Source: Vulcanimicrobiota bacterium (GTDB lineage: Bacteria; Vulcanimicrobiota; Vulcanimicrobiia; Vulcanimicrobiales; Vulcanimicrobiaceae). Taken from it: a stretch of 64,000 nucleotides of DNA. Within the stretch, counting starts at the first letter, position 1, and each line of letters begins with the position of its first letter. Of the stretch, positions 35,006 to 45,849 are shown in pieces. The notes beneath the pieces were generated by a model. That model did no database searches. It worked only from the letters and a program-made list of their open reading frames with translations, and was not told where the DNA came from. The DNA is taken from assembly GCA_027307235.1 (NCBI GenBank), contig DAHUXH010000006.1:62001-126000 (forward strand), written 5' to 3'. The position numbers and the translations under genes are program-made.

Positions 35006-36040
35006 CTAGCTCTTACGATGCCCAAAAGGTCCTTCCCGCATAATTCGCGACGATTTTAAATGCGTTAGCATCTGCTCGAGCTTGGCCCATCGAGGCACCA
35101 CATATCGTAATATTGCCGTCCGTCTTGTCGGATATTGTCTTCTATGTTCTGCCACTCTTGGGAACAACGCAACGGCATCACGCCACGCATCAACGTAGAC
35201 TGCCGCCGTTTTACGATCCCCGAGAATGGCAATCCCGATGCACTCCAATACCTGCGTGAGCGCAATAAAGGGCGCATGAGTAAACCACTGGAGAACGTCG
35301 GCGTTACGATAGAAGGCAAGCCAGATGTTTCGCTCGCGTAGATACGCGCGACGGCGAATTTTGGATATATCCGAAAGCCCTTTACCGAGCGTTGCGCCTC
35401 CAAGATGCACAAAACTGGCCCGATCGTCGATGAGAAAAGACTTTCCAATACCGCGCAACTTCCACGCCAGATCCAGATCTTCGGTATACCATTCAAGGTA
35501 CTCGGAATAGCCACCGACTGCGAGAAAATCGACCCGCCTCAGTACCGTGACGCAGCCACTCTGGAAGAACGCATCTAAAATCGGTCGGCTCTGTCTATTT
35601 GGGGGAACTGGGAATCCGCTCAAATCCAGCCCAAGACCGTATTCCTGTGATGATCCATCAGGATTTCGCAGTTCAGGCGAGACGATACCAACGGCGGAGT
35701 TGGCTTGCAGAACACCCGTCAAGTAACGCAACGACCCGGGCTGTCCTATAACGTCATTGTTCAGTAATGCAATATATTCCGACTTTACTTTGAAAACGGC
35801 GATATTTAATGCTTTGCCTAAGGGTACGTTCTTGTCAATGCGAACGATTTCAACGGTTGGCCAGCACTTTTGCACGTATTCGCTCGTTCCGTCGGTCGAG
35901 CCATTGTCAACAATGACCACATGACCTTCGTCGATAATTGACGACAGGCATTTGTCGAGCAGATGCATCCCGTTAAACGTCAATACGAAGACTGCCAGCC
36001 GTGTATCCATCGTAAATCCACTGTCGAATCCTGAATTCAC
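35006..36040 (-). CDS. Family 2 glycosyltransferase (rhamnosyltransferase-like)
   Basis: A 344-residue GT-A enzyme. The sequence shows VFVLTFNGMHLLDKCLSSI, VDNGSTDGTSEYV with the nucleotide-binding aspartates, LLNNDV (DxD equivalent NND) and the acceptor motif WYTEDLDLAWKL with the catalytic base. The C-terminal 110 residues hold a hydrophobic, membrane-associated part. The layout resembles WbbL-type rhamnosyltransferases. GTG 36040 overlaps the next gene's stop as GTGA; ATG 36010 is an alternative. It is paired with the reductase-like gene at 36037. Low GC marks it as part of the island. Confidence 0.85.
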   Translation of the reverse strand: MNSGFDSGFTMDTRLAVFVLTFNGMHLLDKCLSSIIDEGHVVIVDNGSTDGTSEYVQKCWPTVEIVRIDKNVPLGKALNIAVFKVKSEYIALLNNDVIGQPGSLRYLTGVLQANSAVGIVSPELRNPDGSSQEYGLGLDLSGFPVPPNRQSRPILDAFFQSGCVTVLRRVDFLAVGGYSEYLEWYTEDLDLAWKLRGIGKSFLIDDRASFVHLGGATLGKGLSDISKIRRRAYLRERNIWLAFYRNADVLQWFTHAPFIALTQVLECIGIAILGDRKTAAVYVDAWRDAVALFPRVAEHRRQYPTRRTAILRYVVPRWAKLEQMLTHLKSSRIMREGPFGHRKS

Positions 36041-36945
36041 TTTGTTCTCTTAACTTCCGTTGTTTGGATAATGCGTCTGACTCCTTCCTCTAGCGTCATT
36101 GTCGGCGTAAATCCAATGGTATTTTTCAGTAGCGACGCATTGGCAACAACATCGGGCCGACCTATCCTCTTTGGCAGACTCACAACCGATGGGATCAAGT
36201 GTGGTGCTACAAGAGCCGCGATCATCACTGCAACTTCTCGTATTGAGATACCAACGCCGGTTCCAACGTTTATGGCGCCAGCAACATCTGATTCCGCAAT
36301 TTGAACTAGCGCCTCAGCTACGTCGTCCGCATATATAAGATCAATTCTTCTATCAGGCTCCCTTAGATCTGGAACGCACCCTTCGCGAAAGGAGGTTATC
36401 ATCGATGTGATGAGCTTCTGCGCCGGCTCTCCCTCGCCATAGACATAAAAAAGCCGTGCCCAGGAAAATGACATGGGAGCAAGTTCGTTTTTCGCACTCA
36501 TTGCAATCTCGAAAAGGGCGTTCTTCGCGTGCCCGTAAGTAGACGTCGGTCTTCGCATAGAATATGCTTCCGAAATTGCACTCGTGTCACCATCGCCGTA
36601 TTCGGCGCAACTACCAACCCCAATAAACTTATGTACTGCGCTCGCGGCAAGTGACTTAAGCAGTTCAAGGCTCGCCGCCAAGCAATCCAGATTTTCAAGC
36701 GAAGTCCAGAACTGGGGAGGGCGTGCGATCCAGGCGAGGTGTATTATGCAATCGGCGCGCACAGAACGTATCTGATCCGCCGCCTCCATCACCAATGCCG
36801 GCTGCATGAAGTCCATTGGAATATATGGGATACCATGGGAGACTGGCGAGCGACCCGCTGTCACAATGTGGTGACCGCGATCGAGCAAACGCGGCAAAAT
36901 CAGGCGCCCAAGGAAGCCACTGGCTCCGGTAACGATGATCACCAT
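36037..36945 (-). CDS. NAD-dependent epimerase/dehydratase, candidate 4-ketoreductase of the CDP-sugar set
   Basis: A 302-residue extended short-chain dehydrogenase: TGASGFLG at 6-13, GSCAEYGDGD with the catalytic serine region and STYGHAKNALFE with YxxxK. The DLIYADDVAEAL segment is typical of nucleotide-sugar enzymes. The CDP-sugar genes 44-47.6 kb lack a final 4-ketoreductase, and such reductases are of this kind and size, so this gene may supply it. A 4-epimerase is possible. ATG 36945 is divergent from the acetyltransferase across 223 bases, where I see only presumed promoters. Confidence 0.8.
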   Translation of the reverse strand: MVIIVTGASGFLGRLILPRLLDRGHHIVTAGRSPVSHGIPYIPMDFMQPALVMEAADQIRSVRADCIIHLAWIARPPQFWTSLENLDCLAASLELLKSLAASAVHKFIGVGSCAEYGDGDTSAISEAYSMRRPTSTYGHAKNALFEIAMSAKNELAPMSFSWARLFYVYGEGEPAQKLITSMITSFREGCVPDLREPDRRIDLIYADDVAEALVQIAESDVAGAINVGTGVGISIREVAVMIAALVAPHLIPSVVSLPKRIGRPDVVANASLLKNTIGFTPTMTLEEGVRRIIQTTEVKRTK

Positions 36946-37168
36946 GGTACGCTATTTCGTTCGGTCTCCGGGGGATGACGAGAAACGAATGGCGTAGCTT
37001 TCCGCTGGATTGCAATCAAGGAGATATTCAAGTGCAGAAGGATTCGTCAACAGGCTGCCCTCGTGCCTCCTGTTTCCCACCGGGGCATGCCCAGCGCCGC
37101 ATTGGAGCGATCGCCTTGTCACCTGCACCGAGATTGTGGCAACAATATCGAAAGCGACTCGTCAAGTA

Positions 37169-37804
37169 ATGCAAGCGCAGGAGCCATCCGCCTGGGAACG
37201 CGTCAAGCGTCGTTATCGGGTCGACCCAGCGACTACCGTCGAAAATGCATTCTCGCTGCTGTCAGATGGCGTGCAACGGGCAATTTGGCGGTTACTCCTT
37301 AGGCGCCGATTCAGAGCATTCGGAAAAAGCTCGGCAATTATTCAGCCCCGGCTACTGAACGGAACCCGCTTCATGTCGATTGGTGCCGGTGTATATATTA
37401 GAAGCGGTGCACGCTTGGAGGCCATACGTTGGATAGGAGACTCAATTTACACACCATCAGTGCAAATTGGTGATGGTTGTTTTTTCGAATTCGACTTCCA
37501 GTTGAGTTGCGCATCGCGAATATCAATTGGACGCGACGTCCTGGCTGCTGGGCGCGTATTCATCACCGATAACGATCATGGCCGAGATCCGAAGACTCAT
37601 CGTCTTCGACAACCCATTCTTACAGCTCCCGTCGATATCGGCAACTACGTGTGGCTTGGGCAAAATGCATGCATCCTAAAAGGGGTTTCTTTGGGAGACG
37701 GATGTATCGTCGCTGCCGGGGCAGTTGTTACTAAGAGCTTCGCAGCGGGCAGCATCATCGGCGGCGTTCCAGCACGCAAAATTGGTGATCTTCCTAATGC
37801 CTAG
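37169..37804 (+). CDS. Left-handed beta-helix O-acetyltransferase
   Basis: A 211-residue hexapeptide-repeat acyltransferase of the maltose/galactoside acetyltransferase type (WcaF/VatB-like). The coil region (about 70-205) contains ISIGRDVLAAGRVFITDNDHG with the catalytic histidine, PVDIGNYVWLGQNACILKGVSLGDGCIVAAGAVVTKSF and the closing GGVPARKIG. It probably acetylates a sugar residue of the surface polymer. I chose ATG 37169; a TTG at 37010 would add 53 residues of unlikely composition. Its end overlaps the next gene by 8 bases. Confidence 0.85.
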   Translation: MQAQEPSAWERVKRRYRVDPATTVENAFSLLSDGVQRAIWRLLLRRRFRAFGKSSAIIQPRLLNGTRFMSIGAGVYIRSGARLEAIRWIGDSIYTPSVQIGDGCFFEFDFQLSCASRISIGRDVLAAGRVFITDNDHGRDPKTHRLRQPILTAPVDIGNYVWLGQNACILKGVSLGDGCIVAAGAVVTKSFAAGSIIGGVPARKIGDLPNA

Positions 37805-40800
37805 CTTTGCGCGAATTCGAGGAGCGAAGCCTTGGCTTGCGATCGCCTCGACAATCGCCATCGCGATCATCTGTCTTCATTGGGCGAAGCCGGGAACGAT
37901 AATTGCACAGATAGATCTTTTTCCAAACCTGGCACCATTCAGGCTCCTTACGAAGTCATTTTGGTCCTGGGGAACATTTCTCAATGCCAACGGCATCCAT
38001 GAGAGTCCTGCTGCTACGACGTTCTATCTCGTGACCGGAATTCTACAATCATTCTTTGGGCAGACCTACGGGCAAATCGCCTACCTTTGCCTAGTCTTGA
38101 CGCTCACCTGGTGGGGTGTGTATAGGCTTTCCCGATATCTCGAGATGCCGGAACCCGCCGCCGCATTATCGGCTTGGCTCTTCACCTTTAATCCCTATGG
38201 CGAATTCTACTTAGCCGTCTTCTTCACAGCGACGGTGCTTGCAGCGGCACTGCCGTGGACGGCATACATCGCAATCCGAGCAGCTCAGGAACCGACCTTC
38301 AGGCGGACGGGTACGATCATTTCGACGATTCTCGCATTTGCAGTCTATCCAATAATTGCTGGAACGCCGCAATTACTCTTCGAGTTCCTAATCGCTACTC
38401 TTTTCTTCGCATGGATTGCCCAGGCACGAGCGGTGAACCGCCCGTCATATTTGCGGTGGCTGCGTCATACAACGCTGCTTTCGGTCGCTACGTCTTTATG
38501 GTGGATCGTTCCAATAGTAATTGCTTTTTTTGGAAACCATATAACCCGGCCGACGTCGGGAAGCGATGCCTGGTGGGTATATCGGGACGCTTCATTCCTT
38601 AACATACTTCGACTCACGTTTGCATGGACGTGGAAACTTCCCGAATATTTCCCCTATAGCGCGAATATTGATGCCAGACCGATCCTCTATGGCGCCCAAT
38701 TCCTCTTGGTTGCAACGGGATTTTTCGCCATGATTTTGGTTGAAGGTCGCAAGCAGCGCTTAGTGGGCTCTCTTATTCTCTTCGCAGGCGCAGCATTTTT
38801 TCTCGCCAAGGGATCACATGAGCCTTTCGGCATTGTAAACCAGGCCTTGATGAGTACACCTCCGTTGTTCTTATTCCTCGAACCTGCTGGTATCGTCATA
38901 GCCGGAGTTCTCGCACTGGCTCTCTGCGCCGGTCTTCTTTTTTCACGCCTACAGGTCTTGCTTTCCAAACCGGCGCTAATAGCGAGCGGCATTGCGATAG
39001 TAGGACTCGCATATGCATCTGCTTATCCGCTCTATGATGGCTCGTTTTGGCACGGCCCCACGGTCGCGACCCCTTCGATGCACGTTCGACCGCCACACTA
39101 CTGGGCTGCTCTTGGAAGATATGCATCCGCTATCGATCCCAATAGTATTATCGTTGTTGCACCGGAAAATGAAAGCTATCAGGCCAAGTATGATTGGGGT
39201 TACGAGGGTGTCGATCTTATCGCAAATGAATATCTTTCTAACCCGGTATTAATGCTAGGAGCTCCGCTCACCTACATAAATGATCAGCGTAGCACGATCT
39301 TAGGAAATGCCCTTCAAAAGACCTTGGCCGACGGCTCTCCACTTGCTGCAGCACTTATGCGCGGTATCGGGGCGCGTTTTGTGATTTTCAGGGAAGATTT
39401 AGAAGGGTCAACTTCACGCATCACGCTATCTTCGTTGGCGCGAGCTCTTCCAGGTGCTCGACTAATCCGATTTGGCCCCCTTTCGCTTTTTGCGTTGCCA
39501 TTTTCAACCCACCCAATTCTGGCGTCTAATTCGTATATCGAATCATACGGGAATTCAATTGCGCCCACTACGCAGACGATTCTCTCGTCACTCGTCGATA
39601 ATAACTTACCGCACATCGCTCGCGGCTCCATCAAGTCATCGATCGAACCGATGCTTAAGGAGATGAACGTCGGCCCGCATGAGTTTTTTGCGCCCGCAGT
39701 TAGCCGCATCATCGTCGCGAACTCGACCAGGTACCCGGTCAAGATTTTGCCGCAATTTGATTCGATTTTGGGCCTGCTCACATCGGATCCACCGCGAGCA
39801 ACATACTTTCTTGGAAGTGGGCGTGATATTAACGCAGTGACTCCAAACATAGCCAAGGAATTTCAGTCGTACCAACCTTTGCTAACGCAAACGACCATGG
39901 ACCAGCTCGGGGACAGCGCCGCGCTAACTGTGATGAACCCCTCTTTTACACCGACTAGCACCATGATGTCGGTATCGATCGCAACTCACGATCCCGTGGC
40001 GCTAGTGCTTCGCAGCGGCAGTAATAGCTATTCAACAACCGCAGTGCCATTTGATGGCGTGCAGACGGTGACATTCCGAAATGTCAGAGTCTTCCCTGGG
40101 TTAAACGACTTCTCCATCATTTTTCAGGCACGACGCGACGTTCACGCCACACCCGATCCGGCGAACGGAGGCGAGATACTCAATGTTGCATTTTGGGGCA
40201 CCCACCCGATGGGCCGCGCACCAATCTACGATAGGACAGGACTTCTCATCTCGCTCGATGCAGTACGGCATCGACACATTATCGCGGGCATCGTGCCGGT
40301 TTCCGGAACGATTGCGCAAGATCCGATACTGCGCGTTAGTCTTGGGGGATATACAATTCCGTATAATCCTGGAGTCATCGTGCCGATAAAAACGGAGACT
40401 GGCCGCTATCTCTGTTTCGCACCGCTTGTCAGTGGTATTAACATACCGCTCCGGCCCGCGATCAGTAAATGTCTCCACGCCAATCATGTGGCGCCCAGCA
40501 CGGATGCGACCTTCGGCTATCTTCTCCTGGATTTGGCAACCCCACCCACGTTTGATGTCCTCAAAGGCTATCCAGCCATCGATTCGGTCAGCTTCGAGCG
40601 CTTGCAGGACGAAGCGCGGGTCATTGTTCATGCTTCTGGTGATTTACGAAATTCGCAACGGGTCGCACCAAAAGAGATGAAAGGAAGTGATCCGCGGGGC
40701 CTACTCGACATAACTGTAAAAGCTTCTAGTAACATGCAAACCCGCAACGTAATCCAGCTAGAGCTGGCTGGAACAGCTCATCCAATAGAATTCGTAGACA

Positions 40801-41408
40801 TGGGAAATGGGGAATATCGCCTAGTTAGGACAGCGTCGGCACAAGGCTTGAGCTCAGCGCGCAAAATGTTCGTTCACACTAAGCAAAAGTTCGGCGTGGC
40901 GATTGTCAATGCCAAGCTCAGTCTCCCAGACGGCTTTGGCGGGTTTCTACTTGGCTCCATGCGATACCAGATCGATCCTCGCCACGACGTCTATCGCAAA
41001 CTCCTTCACTTGCGGAGAGCCGAGAACCTATCGCTCGTATCGTCAACTCCGGAACTAAGCGCATTGGTCTTCGATAGCGGCGTACGGCCTACTGTGATTC
41101 GTGCGAGGTCCGAAGAGTTCGCATTGCAAAACCCGCTATGGAATCGACTGCCCTTGACGGCATTGCAAGGTTCCCACTTCATTACGCTGCGCCGATACTT
41201 TAGTTGGAGCTGGCAAGCTATAGCAATTCGAAACCGGCATATCGAACTAGCCCCGCATTTCCTCGTTAACGGTTGGGCGAATGGGTGGTACGTCGATGGC
41301 GATAGCACCATTATCATGTTCAACGTCGCGAACGATTTGCAACTGTTATTTATAATTGCAGGCGCGATATTGATTGGCGTCTTGCTAGTGAAGAGAGAAG
41401 CAGTTTGA
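37797..41408 (+). CDS. Giant GT-C family membrane glycosyltransferase (AftD-like)
   Basis: 1203 residues. The N-terminal third (about 1-420) holds roughly 12 membrane helices. An early loop contains QIDLFPNLAPF with an acidic residue like the GT-C catalytic aspartate, and WLFTFNPYGEFYLAVFF follows. The remaining about 750 residues form a periplasmic beta-rich part ending in one membrane helix (LQLLFIIAGAILIGVLLV). This layout resembles mycobacterial alpha-arabinofuranosyltransferase AftD, so it would transfer lipid-linked sugars outside the inner membrane. Start ATG 37797 overlaps the acetyltransferase. AT-rich island gene. Confidence 0.7.
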   Translation: MPSFARIRGAKPWLAIASTIAIAIICLHWAKPGTIIAQIDLFPNLAPFRLLTKSFWSWGTFLNANGIHESPAATTFYLVTGILQSFFGQTYGQIAYLCLVLTLTWWGVYRLSRYLEMPEPAAALSAWLFTFNPYGEFYLAVFFTATVLAAALPWTAYIAIRAAQEPTFRRTGTIISTILAFAVYPIIAGTPQLLFEFLIATLFFAWIAQARAVNRPSYLRWLRHTTLLSVATSLWWIVPIVIAFFGNHITRPTSGSDAWWVYRDASFLNILRLTFAWTWKLPEYFPYSANIDARPILYGAQFLLVATGFFAMILVEGRKQRLVGSLILFAGAAFFLAKGSHEPFGIVNQALMSTPPLFLFLEPAGIVIAGVLALALCAGLLFSRLQVLLSKPALIASGIAIVGLAYASAYPLYDGSFWHGPTVATPSMHVRPPHYWAALGRYASAIDPNSIIVVAPENESYQAKYDWGYEGVDLIANEYLSNPVLMLGAPLTYINDQRSTILGNALQKTLADGSPLAAALMRGIGARFVIFREDLEGSTSRITLSSLARALPGARLIRFGPLSLFALPFSTHPILASNSYIESYGNSIAPTTQTILSSLVDNNLPHIARGSIKSSIEPMLKEMNVGPHEFFAPAVSRIIVANSTRYPVKILPQFDSILGLLTSDPPRATYFLGSGRDINAVTPNIAKEFQSYQPLLTQTTMDQLGDSAALTVMNPSFTPTSTMMSVSIATHDPVALVLRSGSNSYSTTAVPFDGVQTVTFRNVRVFPGLNDFSIIFQARRDVHATPDPANGGEILNVAFWGTHPMGRAPIYDRTGLLISLDAVRHRHIIAGIVPVSGTIAQDPILRVSLGGYTIPYNPGVIVPIKTETGRYLCFAPLVSGINIPLRPAISKCLHANHVAPSTDATFGYLLLDLATPPTFDVLKGYPAIDSVSFERLQDEARVIVHASGDLRNSQRVAPKEMKGSDPRGLLDITVKASSNMQTRNVIQLELAGTAHPIEFVDMGNGEYRLVRTASAQGLSSARKMFVHTKQKFGVAIVNAKLSLPDGFGGFLLGSMRYQIDPRHDVYRKLLHLRRAENLSLVSSTPELSALVFDSGVRPTVIRARSEEFALQNPLWNRLPLTALQGSHFITLRRYFSWSWQAIAIRNRHIELAPHFLVNGWANGWYVDGDSTIIMFNVANDLQLLFIIAGAILIGVLLVKREAV

Positions 41409-41584
41409 GAGCCGGGATCGCCGTCAGCGGGCTTCTTGCTTTAGCTGCTTCAATCGGACTACATGCAATTAGCCAAGAAGGTGCTGGGGAGCTGTTCGGA
41501 GTTGCAACTTATTTCTTGCTACTGCTCGCGGCGCTGGTTCCCCCAAAACGAGGGGAACCGATCTGCGGCGACGGCGACGAATAA
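41405..41584 (+). CDS. 59-residue membrane protein between the two giant membrane proteins
   Basis: Reads from TTG 41405, overlapping the preceding stop as TTGA, to TAA at 41584. Two hydrophobic segments are evident: AGIAVSGLLALAASIGLHAI and LFGVATYFLLLLAALV, separated by SQEGAGE. A short polar tail (KRGEPICGDGDE) follows. AAGAGAG about 10 bases upstream could serve as ribosome site. It is shorter than most gene finders accept. Its placement, coupled to a GT-C enzyme and 21 bases before another, suggests a small partner subunit. No family is recognised. Confidence 0.5.
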   Translation: MRAGIAVSGLLALAASIGLHAISQEGAGELFGVATYFLLLLAALVPPKRGEPICGDGDE

Positions 41585-41605
41585 AGGCTGGGGTGAGAGG
41601 CTCTC

Positions 41606-44002
41606 GTGTGGAAGATGGGTGAGCTTGCTATCGGGCGGCTGCCATACACTATTCGGTTCCACCTCGGAGCCGGCGCAGTCGCCTTGGTCTTTGGCCTGAT
41701 CTACGCGTTACCGCTTCTTCGCGCAGATGGTGTGCCGGCATTTCAGCAAGACTGGCTATGGCCTGCTTGGCCTCAACAGTGCGCTGCTTTTTCACTCAAG
41801 GGTGCTTCGCCTTGGATTTCGGGCGGCACGGGTTTACCGGCTTCCTATCCTCAGCCTTGGTGGCCATACCTTGTTGCAGGATCCCTATGTTCTGCGCTAG
41901 GGCCAAAGTTGGCACTAGTCGCCTATATCGGCTGCGTCGTTTTTGTTGGCGCCTATCTTGCCATTCGATTGTTTAGTTTCGTATTAGGACCATTTTCCGC
42001 CATCGCCGCAGCCGCGATACTTTGGGGCAGCCCTGTCCCGCTCAACGAGATTCAGGCTGGACATTGGTTCTTCTTGACCTCGTATGCAGTCGCACCCCTC
42101 GTTCTTGAAACGGCATTTTTTGCGACGCGACGGTGGGCTTGGTTGCATCTTGGAGTACTTCTTGGCGTCGCCAGTGCACAACAACAATTCTTCCCATTAC
42201 TGACCGCGGCTCTTCTGGGGATTGGCTTTTCACGCCGGAATCTGCTTTCGGCTACCCTGCCAGCTATTCTCGTGGGGGTGGCTGTCGTGAGTCCGCTTTG
42301 GATTAGCGCTGTTCTTCTGCGGCAAGATGCTGCGCTATCGACGATCTACACTTTCGGACATTGGATCGACTCACAAAGCGCACCCTTGTCGGACGCCCTA
42401 AGAATGATTGGGTACATCGGTGGTTACGATGCTGGATTACTCAATCACGCTACACGGTTGGCGCTTTGGCTACTACCTGTCTCATCGATCGCATTCGCAA
42501 TTTTCAAGTGCCGCATTGCCGCCGTCCGAAACCTTGGACTTATCTGCGTGGTTTCGGTCCTACTTTATAGCGGCACGCGCGGCCCCCTAAGTGGCGTGAT
42601 AGACTGGGCATTCATTCACATTCACCCTGTCAATGCGTTCCGAGAATTGTACATTTTCAACGTGGTTACAGTATTCTCGTATGCATTTCTAACCGGCTCG
42701 GCAATTAACACACTTTTGCGGCACACACGCTATCGTATTCTCGGAATCTTTCTTTGGTGCGTTTTTGTCGGACTTAGCATGGTGATCATGTCGCGCTCAA
42801 CGATTGGGATGTCGACATTTACTACAACAGCCTTCGAGCAGCGTGCGGTAAACGCGATCGCGCAAAAGCATTCGTGGGGTCGCTTTATCGTTGACCCCGC
42901 CATAGAGCCAGTGCGGCGACCGAGCGGCGAGAGCCGCGGCGGATACTCGCCTTGGCTTCTCCCGATCGGATTGCAGTGGAGCGGTGCCGACTATGGGCAA
43001 ACATTTCCAAGTATGTACGTTGCGCGTGGTCTGTCGGCTCCGACTCCTGATCGAGTCGCCAACGCCGCTTTTCAACGCATCGGCATAACTGACCTGATCT
43101 CAGATCCAGCTCTAGTTTCGACCACGGTTGTGGAACCAGCTTTGAGAAACATTTACAACCGGTGGCCCATCCAATCGGCTAAAGTGCCGGGCGTACGTGA
43201 CTTCAAAGACAATACTCTCGTATCGGTCGAACCCTACAGCGCGAAACCAGGAACCTTTGCCTCAAACTACAGCGGTGTGCGCACGATCGACCCGGTAACC
43301 CAGGCGCGTCCGCTCGACCTCATGCCACTCGCAGAAGAGGATCCACGAGAATCTTGGTCGCCGCTCGCATTCTGGCCAACACTCCCCGTGTGGGCATACG
43401 CTGAGCCCAATGGGATATTTACACTGCGGGCCACAGCGCGCCTTTCAATAGCAACCGACTCGTTTATAGCCGCAGGCAACACCGACGGGCACCTCACCTT
43501 GAGTGGATGCGTAAGCGCTGCGACCCTCGACGGGCACTTCCGTTTGTTTCGGTGCGCAAAGGATCCCGTGTTTAGTGGCGCGCCGCCAATCGTCGTCTCG
43601 CAAGTATTCGAAGGCGGGGCCCTCGCAACGACTCGACCGCAGACGGGAGCTATGGGGACCGTGCATATTCGACAGATCTTGCCGTGGCAGATTAGGCTTG
43701 ACGCCCAGATAAAGGGCGGCTCGGCCTTAGTCCTACGGCAGTCTTTCAACGACCTCTGGGCATGCGACTCATGCGGCGGCCGTCACATCGCAGTAGACGG
43801 GTTCGCAAATGCGTGGGTCATGCCAGCGGACTTTAAGGGACCGCTGACGTTGACATACCGTGGGGCGTACGCTTATTTTTTGGGCCTTACCCTCTCGCTG
43901 TTCTTTATCATAAATTCATTCTTGGCTACGGTCCTCGGGGGTATTCGAGGGTTAGCAAAATATGTCTCCACGGAGTGCAGGGTGTCCGCGCCCGAAAGCT
44001 AA
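41606..44002 (+). CDS. Large polytopic membrane protein, GT-C-like
   Basis: 798 residues. The first about 430 hold 10-12 membrane helices with a first periplasmic loop [20 protein letters not shown] and an aromatic-rich [18 protein letters not shown]. The second half is a soluble domain rich in prolines and tryptophans with a cysteine pair near the end ([10 protein letters not shown]) and a final membrane helix ([20 protein letters not shown]). The architecture parallels the gene at 37797, but the two do not look alike in sequence. Start GTG 41606 with GAGAGG upstream, or ATG 41615. It probably transfers a lipid-linked sugar; the substrate is unknown. Confidence 0.65.
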   Translation: MWKMGELAIGRLPYTIRFHLGAGAVALVFGLIYALPLLRADGVPAFQQDWLWPAWPQQCAAFSLKGASPWISGGTGLPASYPQPWWPYLVAGSLCSALGPKLALVAYIGCVVFVGAYLAIRLFSFVLGPFSAIAAAAILWGSPVPLNEIQAGHWFFLTSYAVAPLVLETAFFATRRWAWLHLGVLLGVASAQQQFFPLLTAALLGIGFSRRNLLSATLPAILVGVAVVSPLWISAVLLRQDAALSTIYTFGHWIDSQSAPLSDALRMIGYIGGYDAGLLNHATRLALWLLPVSSIAFAIFKCRIAAVRNLGLICVVSVLLYSGTRGPLSGVIDWAFIHIHPVNAFRELYIFNVVTVFSYAFLTGSAINTLLRHTRYRILGIFLWCVFVGLSMVIMSRSTIGMSTFTTTAFEQRAVNAIAQKHSWGRFIVDPAIEPVRRPSGESRGGYSPWLLPIGLQWSGADYGQTFPSMYVARGLSAPTPDRVANAAFQRIGITDLISDPALVSTTVVEPALRNIYNRWPIQSAKVPGVRDFKDNTLVSVEPYSAKPGTFASNYSGVRTIDPVTQARPLDLMPLAEEDPRESWSPLAFWPTLPVWAYAEPNGIFTLRATARLSIATDSFIAAGNTDGHLTLSGCVSAATLDGHFRLFRCAKDPVFSGAPPIVVSQVFEGGALATTRPQTGAMGTVHIRQILPWQIRLDAQIKGGSALVLRQSFNDLWACDSCGGRHIAVDGFANAWVMPADFKGPLTLTYRGAYAYFLGLTLSLFFIINSFLATVLGGIRGLAKYVSTECRVSAPES

Positions 44003-44018
44003 CCAGAGTCTGTCAACT

Positions 44019-44789
44019 ATGAAGGCTGTCATACTCGCCGGCGGTCTAGGCACGCGCATTAGTGAAGAGACGCATCTGCGTCCAAAACCGATGGTTGAAA
44101 TCGGCGGCAAGCCGATTCTTTGGCACATTATGAAAATATATGCCGCTCACGGTATTTGCGATTTTATCGTGTGCTGTGGCTACAAAGGCTACGTCATTAA
44201 GGAGTACTTCGCAAACTACAGTCTACATATGTCGGACGTAACGGTTGACCTTCGTGCTGGCATAGTCACGGTAAACCAGAGCTATGTCGAACCTTGGTCG
44301 ATTTCGCTCATTGACACAGGCCACGATACGATGACCGGCGGCCGGCTGAAGCGCGTGGCTCCCTACCTGCAAGATGATGAGCCATTTTGTTTCACTTATG
44401 GCGACGGCGTATCGGACGTCAACATTACCGATCTCGTGATGGCTCATCGACAAAATCGGCGGCTTGCAACGGTCACAGCGATCCAGCCGCCGGGGCGCTT
44501 CGGGCAATTAAAGTTCGACGGTCACACGGTGACCGGCTTCCTGGAGAAGCCTGAAGGGGACGGGGCCTGGATCAACGGCGGCTTCTTTGTCCTTGAGAAG
44601 AAGGTATTGGATTATATTGCCGATGATGCAACGCCATGGGAGCGGGCACCCATGGAAAGGCTCGCTGACGAAGGGCAACTGGGCGCATATCTACACCGTG
44701 GCTTCTGGCACCCGATGGACACTCTCCGTGACAAGACGTTCCTTGAGGAACTTTGGGCAAAGCCGAATTGCCCCTGGAGGGTCTGGTGA
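44019..44789 (+). CDS. rfbF: Glucose-1-phosphate cytidylyltransferase
   Basis: Makes CDP-glucose from glucose-1-phosphate and CTP, the entry to CDP-deoxysugars. The 256-residue protein has [41 protein letters not shown] at the start, [17 protein letters not shown] with the metal aspartates and [21 protein letters not shown]. All are diagnostic of RfbF. ATG 44019 begins the motif exactly, 17 bases after the GT-C gene. It overlaps rfbG by 4 bases. Confidence 0.95.
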   Translation: MKAVILAGGLGTRISEETHLRPKPMVEIGGKPILWHIMKIYAAHGICDFIVCCGYKGYVIKEYFANYSLHMSDVTVDLRAGIVTVNQSYVEPWSISLIDTGHDTMTGGRLKRVAPYLQDDEPFCFTYGDGVSDVNITDLVMAHRQNRRLATVTAIQPPGRFGQLKFDGHTVTGFLEKPEGDGAWINGGFFVLEKKVLDYIADDATPWERAPMERLADEGQLGAYLHRGFWHPMDTLRDKTFLEELWAKPNCPWRVW

Positions 44790-45841
44790 TCGACGGGGAC
44801 CTGTGGAAAGGAAAGTCGGTTCTCGTAACCGGGCACACTGGATTCAAGGGCTCGTGGCTGTCCATCTGGCTCGAGCAGCTAGGTGCACGCGTTGTAGGCG
44901 TCGCTTTACCGCCATCGACGAAGCCATCCCTATATGAAGATGCGAACCTCGCGAACTACGTACAATCATCTGAACACGACATCCGTGATGTTGCATTCCT
45001 GGAGCAATTAATCGTTGATCATGATGTAGAGGCAGTCTTTCATCTCGCGGCGCAAGCCCTCGTGCTTCCATCATATAATGATCCCCTTGATACTTTTTCA
45101 ATCAATGTCTTGGGAACTGCGGCAGTGCTCGAGGCGGTGAGGCGCACAAGACGTCCTCGAGCATGTGTTATCATCACAAGCGACAAATGTTATGAAAACC
45201 GCGAGTGGGTTTGGCCATATCGCGAGGATGATCCGCTTGGTGGCCACGATCCATATTCGGCAAGCAAAGGCTGCGCTGAAATCGTAACGTCCTCATATCG
45301 CAGGTCCTTCTTTATCGAAGGGACGACTGGTCTTGCGAGCGCCCGCGCAGGCAACGTGATCGGAGGGGGCGATTGGTCCAAGCACCGGCTCATTCCTGAC
45401 ATTGTGCGCGCCCTTGATAGCAATAGCGAACTTCGTGTGCGCAACGCGGCAGCGATTCGACCCTGGCAGCACGTCCTTGAGCCGATATCGGGTTACCTCC
45501 TCCTGGCACAGCGGCTCTTTCAAGGGGACGAGGTTGCAGCTCAATCATGGAATTTCGGCCCCGACACAAGCAACGAGCGAGATGTTGCCTGGATGATCGA
45601 GCGATTCCAACTAGCGTGGGGAGATGGCGTGACAATGATTCATACGAACGCCTCCGCTCATGAGGCACGGTATCTCTCGCTTGATAGTAGCAAATCACGG
45701 CGGATCCTTGGCTGGAAACCCGCTCTCGGAATTGAAGAAACGATTGAATGGACTGCGCGATGGTATAAGCGATACCTTGAGGGGATTAGCGCACGTGAAC
45801 TGTGCATGGCAGATATCATCGAGTTTACGAGGCGAGGATAA
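44786..45841 (+). CDS. rfbG: CDP-glucose 4,6-dehydratase
   Basis: Converts CDP-glucose to CDP-4-keto-6-deoxyglucose. The 351-residue protein has [27 protein letters not shown] (nucleotide site), [37 protein letters not shown] with the catalytic threonine/serine and [11 protein letters not shown] with YxxxK, then [14 protein letters not shown] 44786 overlaps the rfbF stop as GTGA and has GGAGGG upstream. It is the second enzyme of the CDP-sugar set. Confidence 0.95.
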   Translation: MIDGDLWKGKSVLVTGHTGFKGSWLSIWLEQLGARVVGVALPPSTKPSLYEDANLANYVQSSEHDIRDVAFLEQLIVDHDVEAVFHLAAQALVLPSYNDPLDTFSINVLGTAAVLEAVRRTRRPRACVIITSDKCYENREWVWPYREDDPLGGHDPYSASKGCAEIVTSSYRRSFFIEGTTGLASARAGNVIGGGDWSKHRLIPDIVRALDSNSELRVRNAAAIRPWQHVLEPISGYLLLAQRLFQGDEVAAQSWNFGPDTSNERDVAWMIERFQLAWGDGVTMIHTNASAHEARYLSLDSSKSRRILGWKPALGIEETIEWTARWYKRYLEGISARELCMADIIEFTRRG

Positions 45842-45849
45842 GAGGGTCA

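Noticed and set aside
36946-37168. Possible small gene in the 223-base divergent gap at 36.9-37.2 kb
   Set aside because: Short frames there have no ribosome site, no recognisable feature and odd composition. It is best read as promoter sequence for the two divergent genes.
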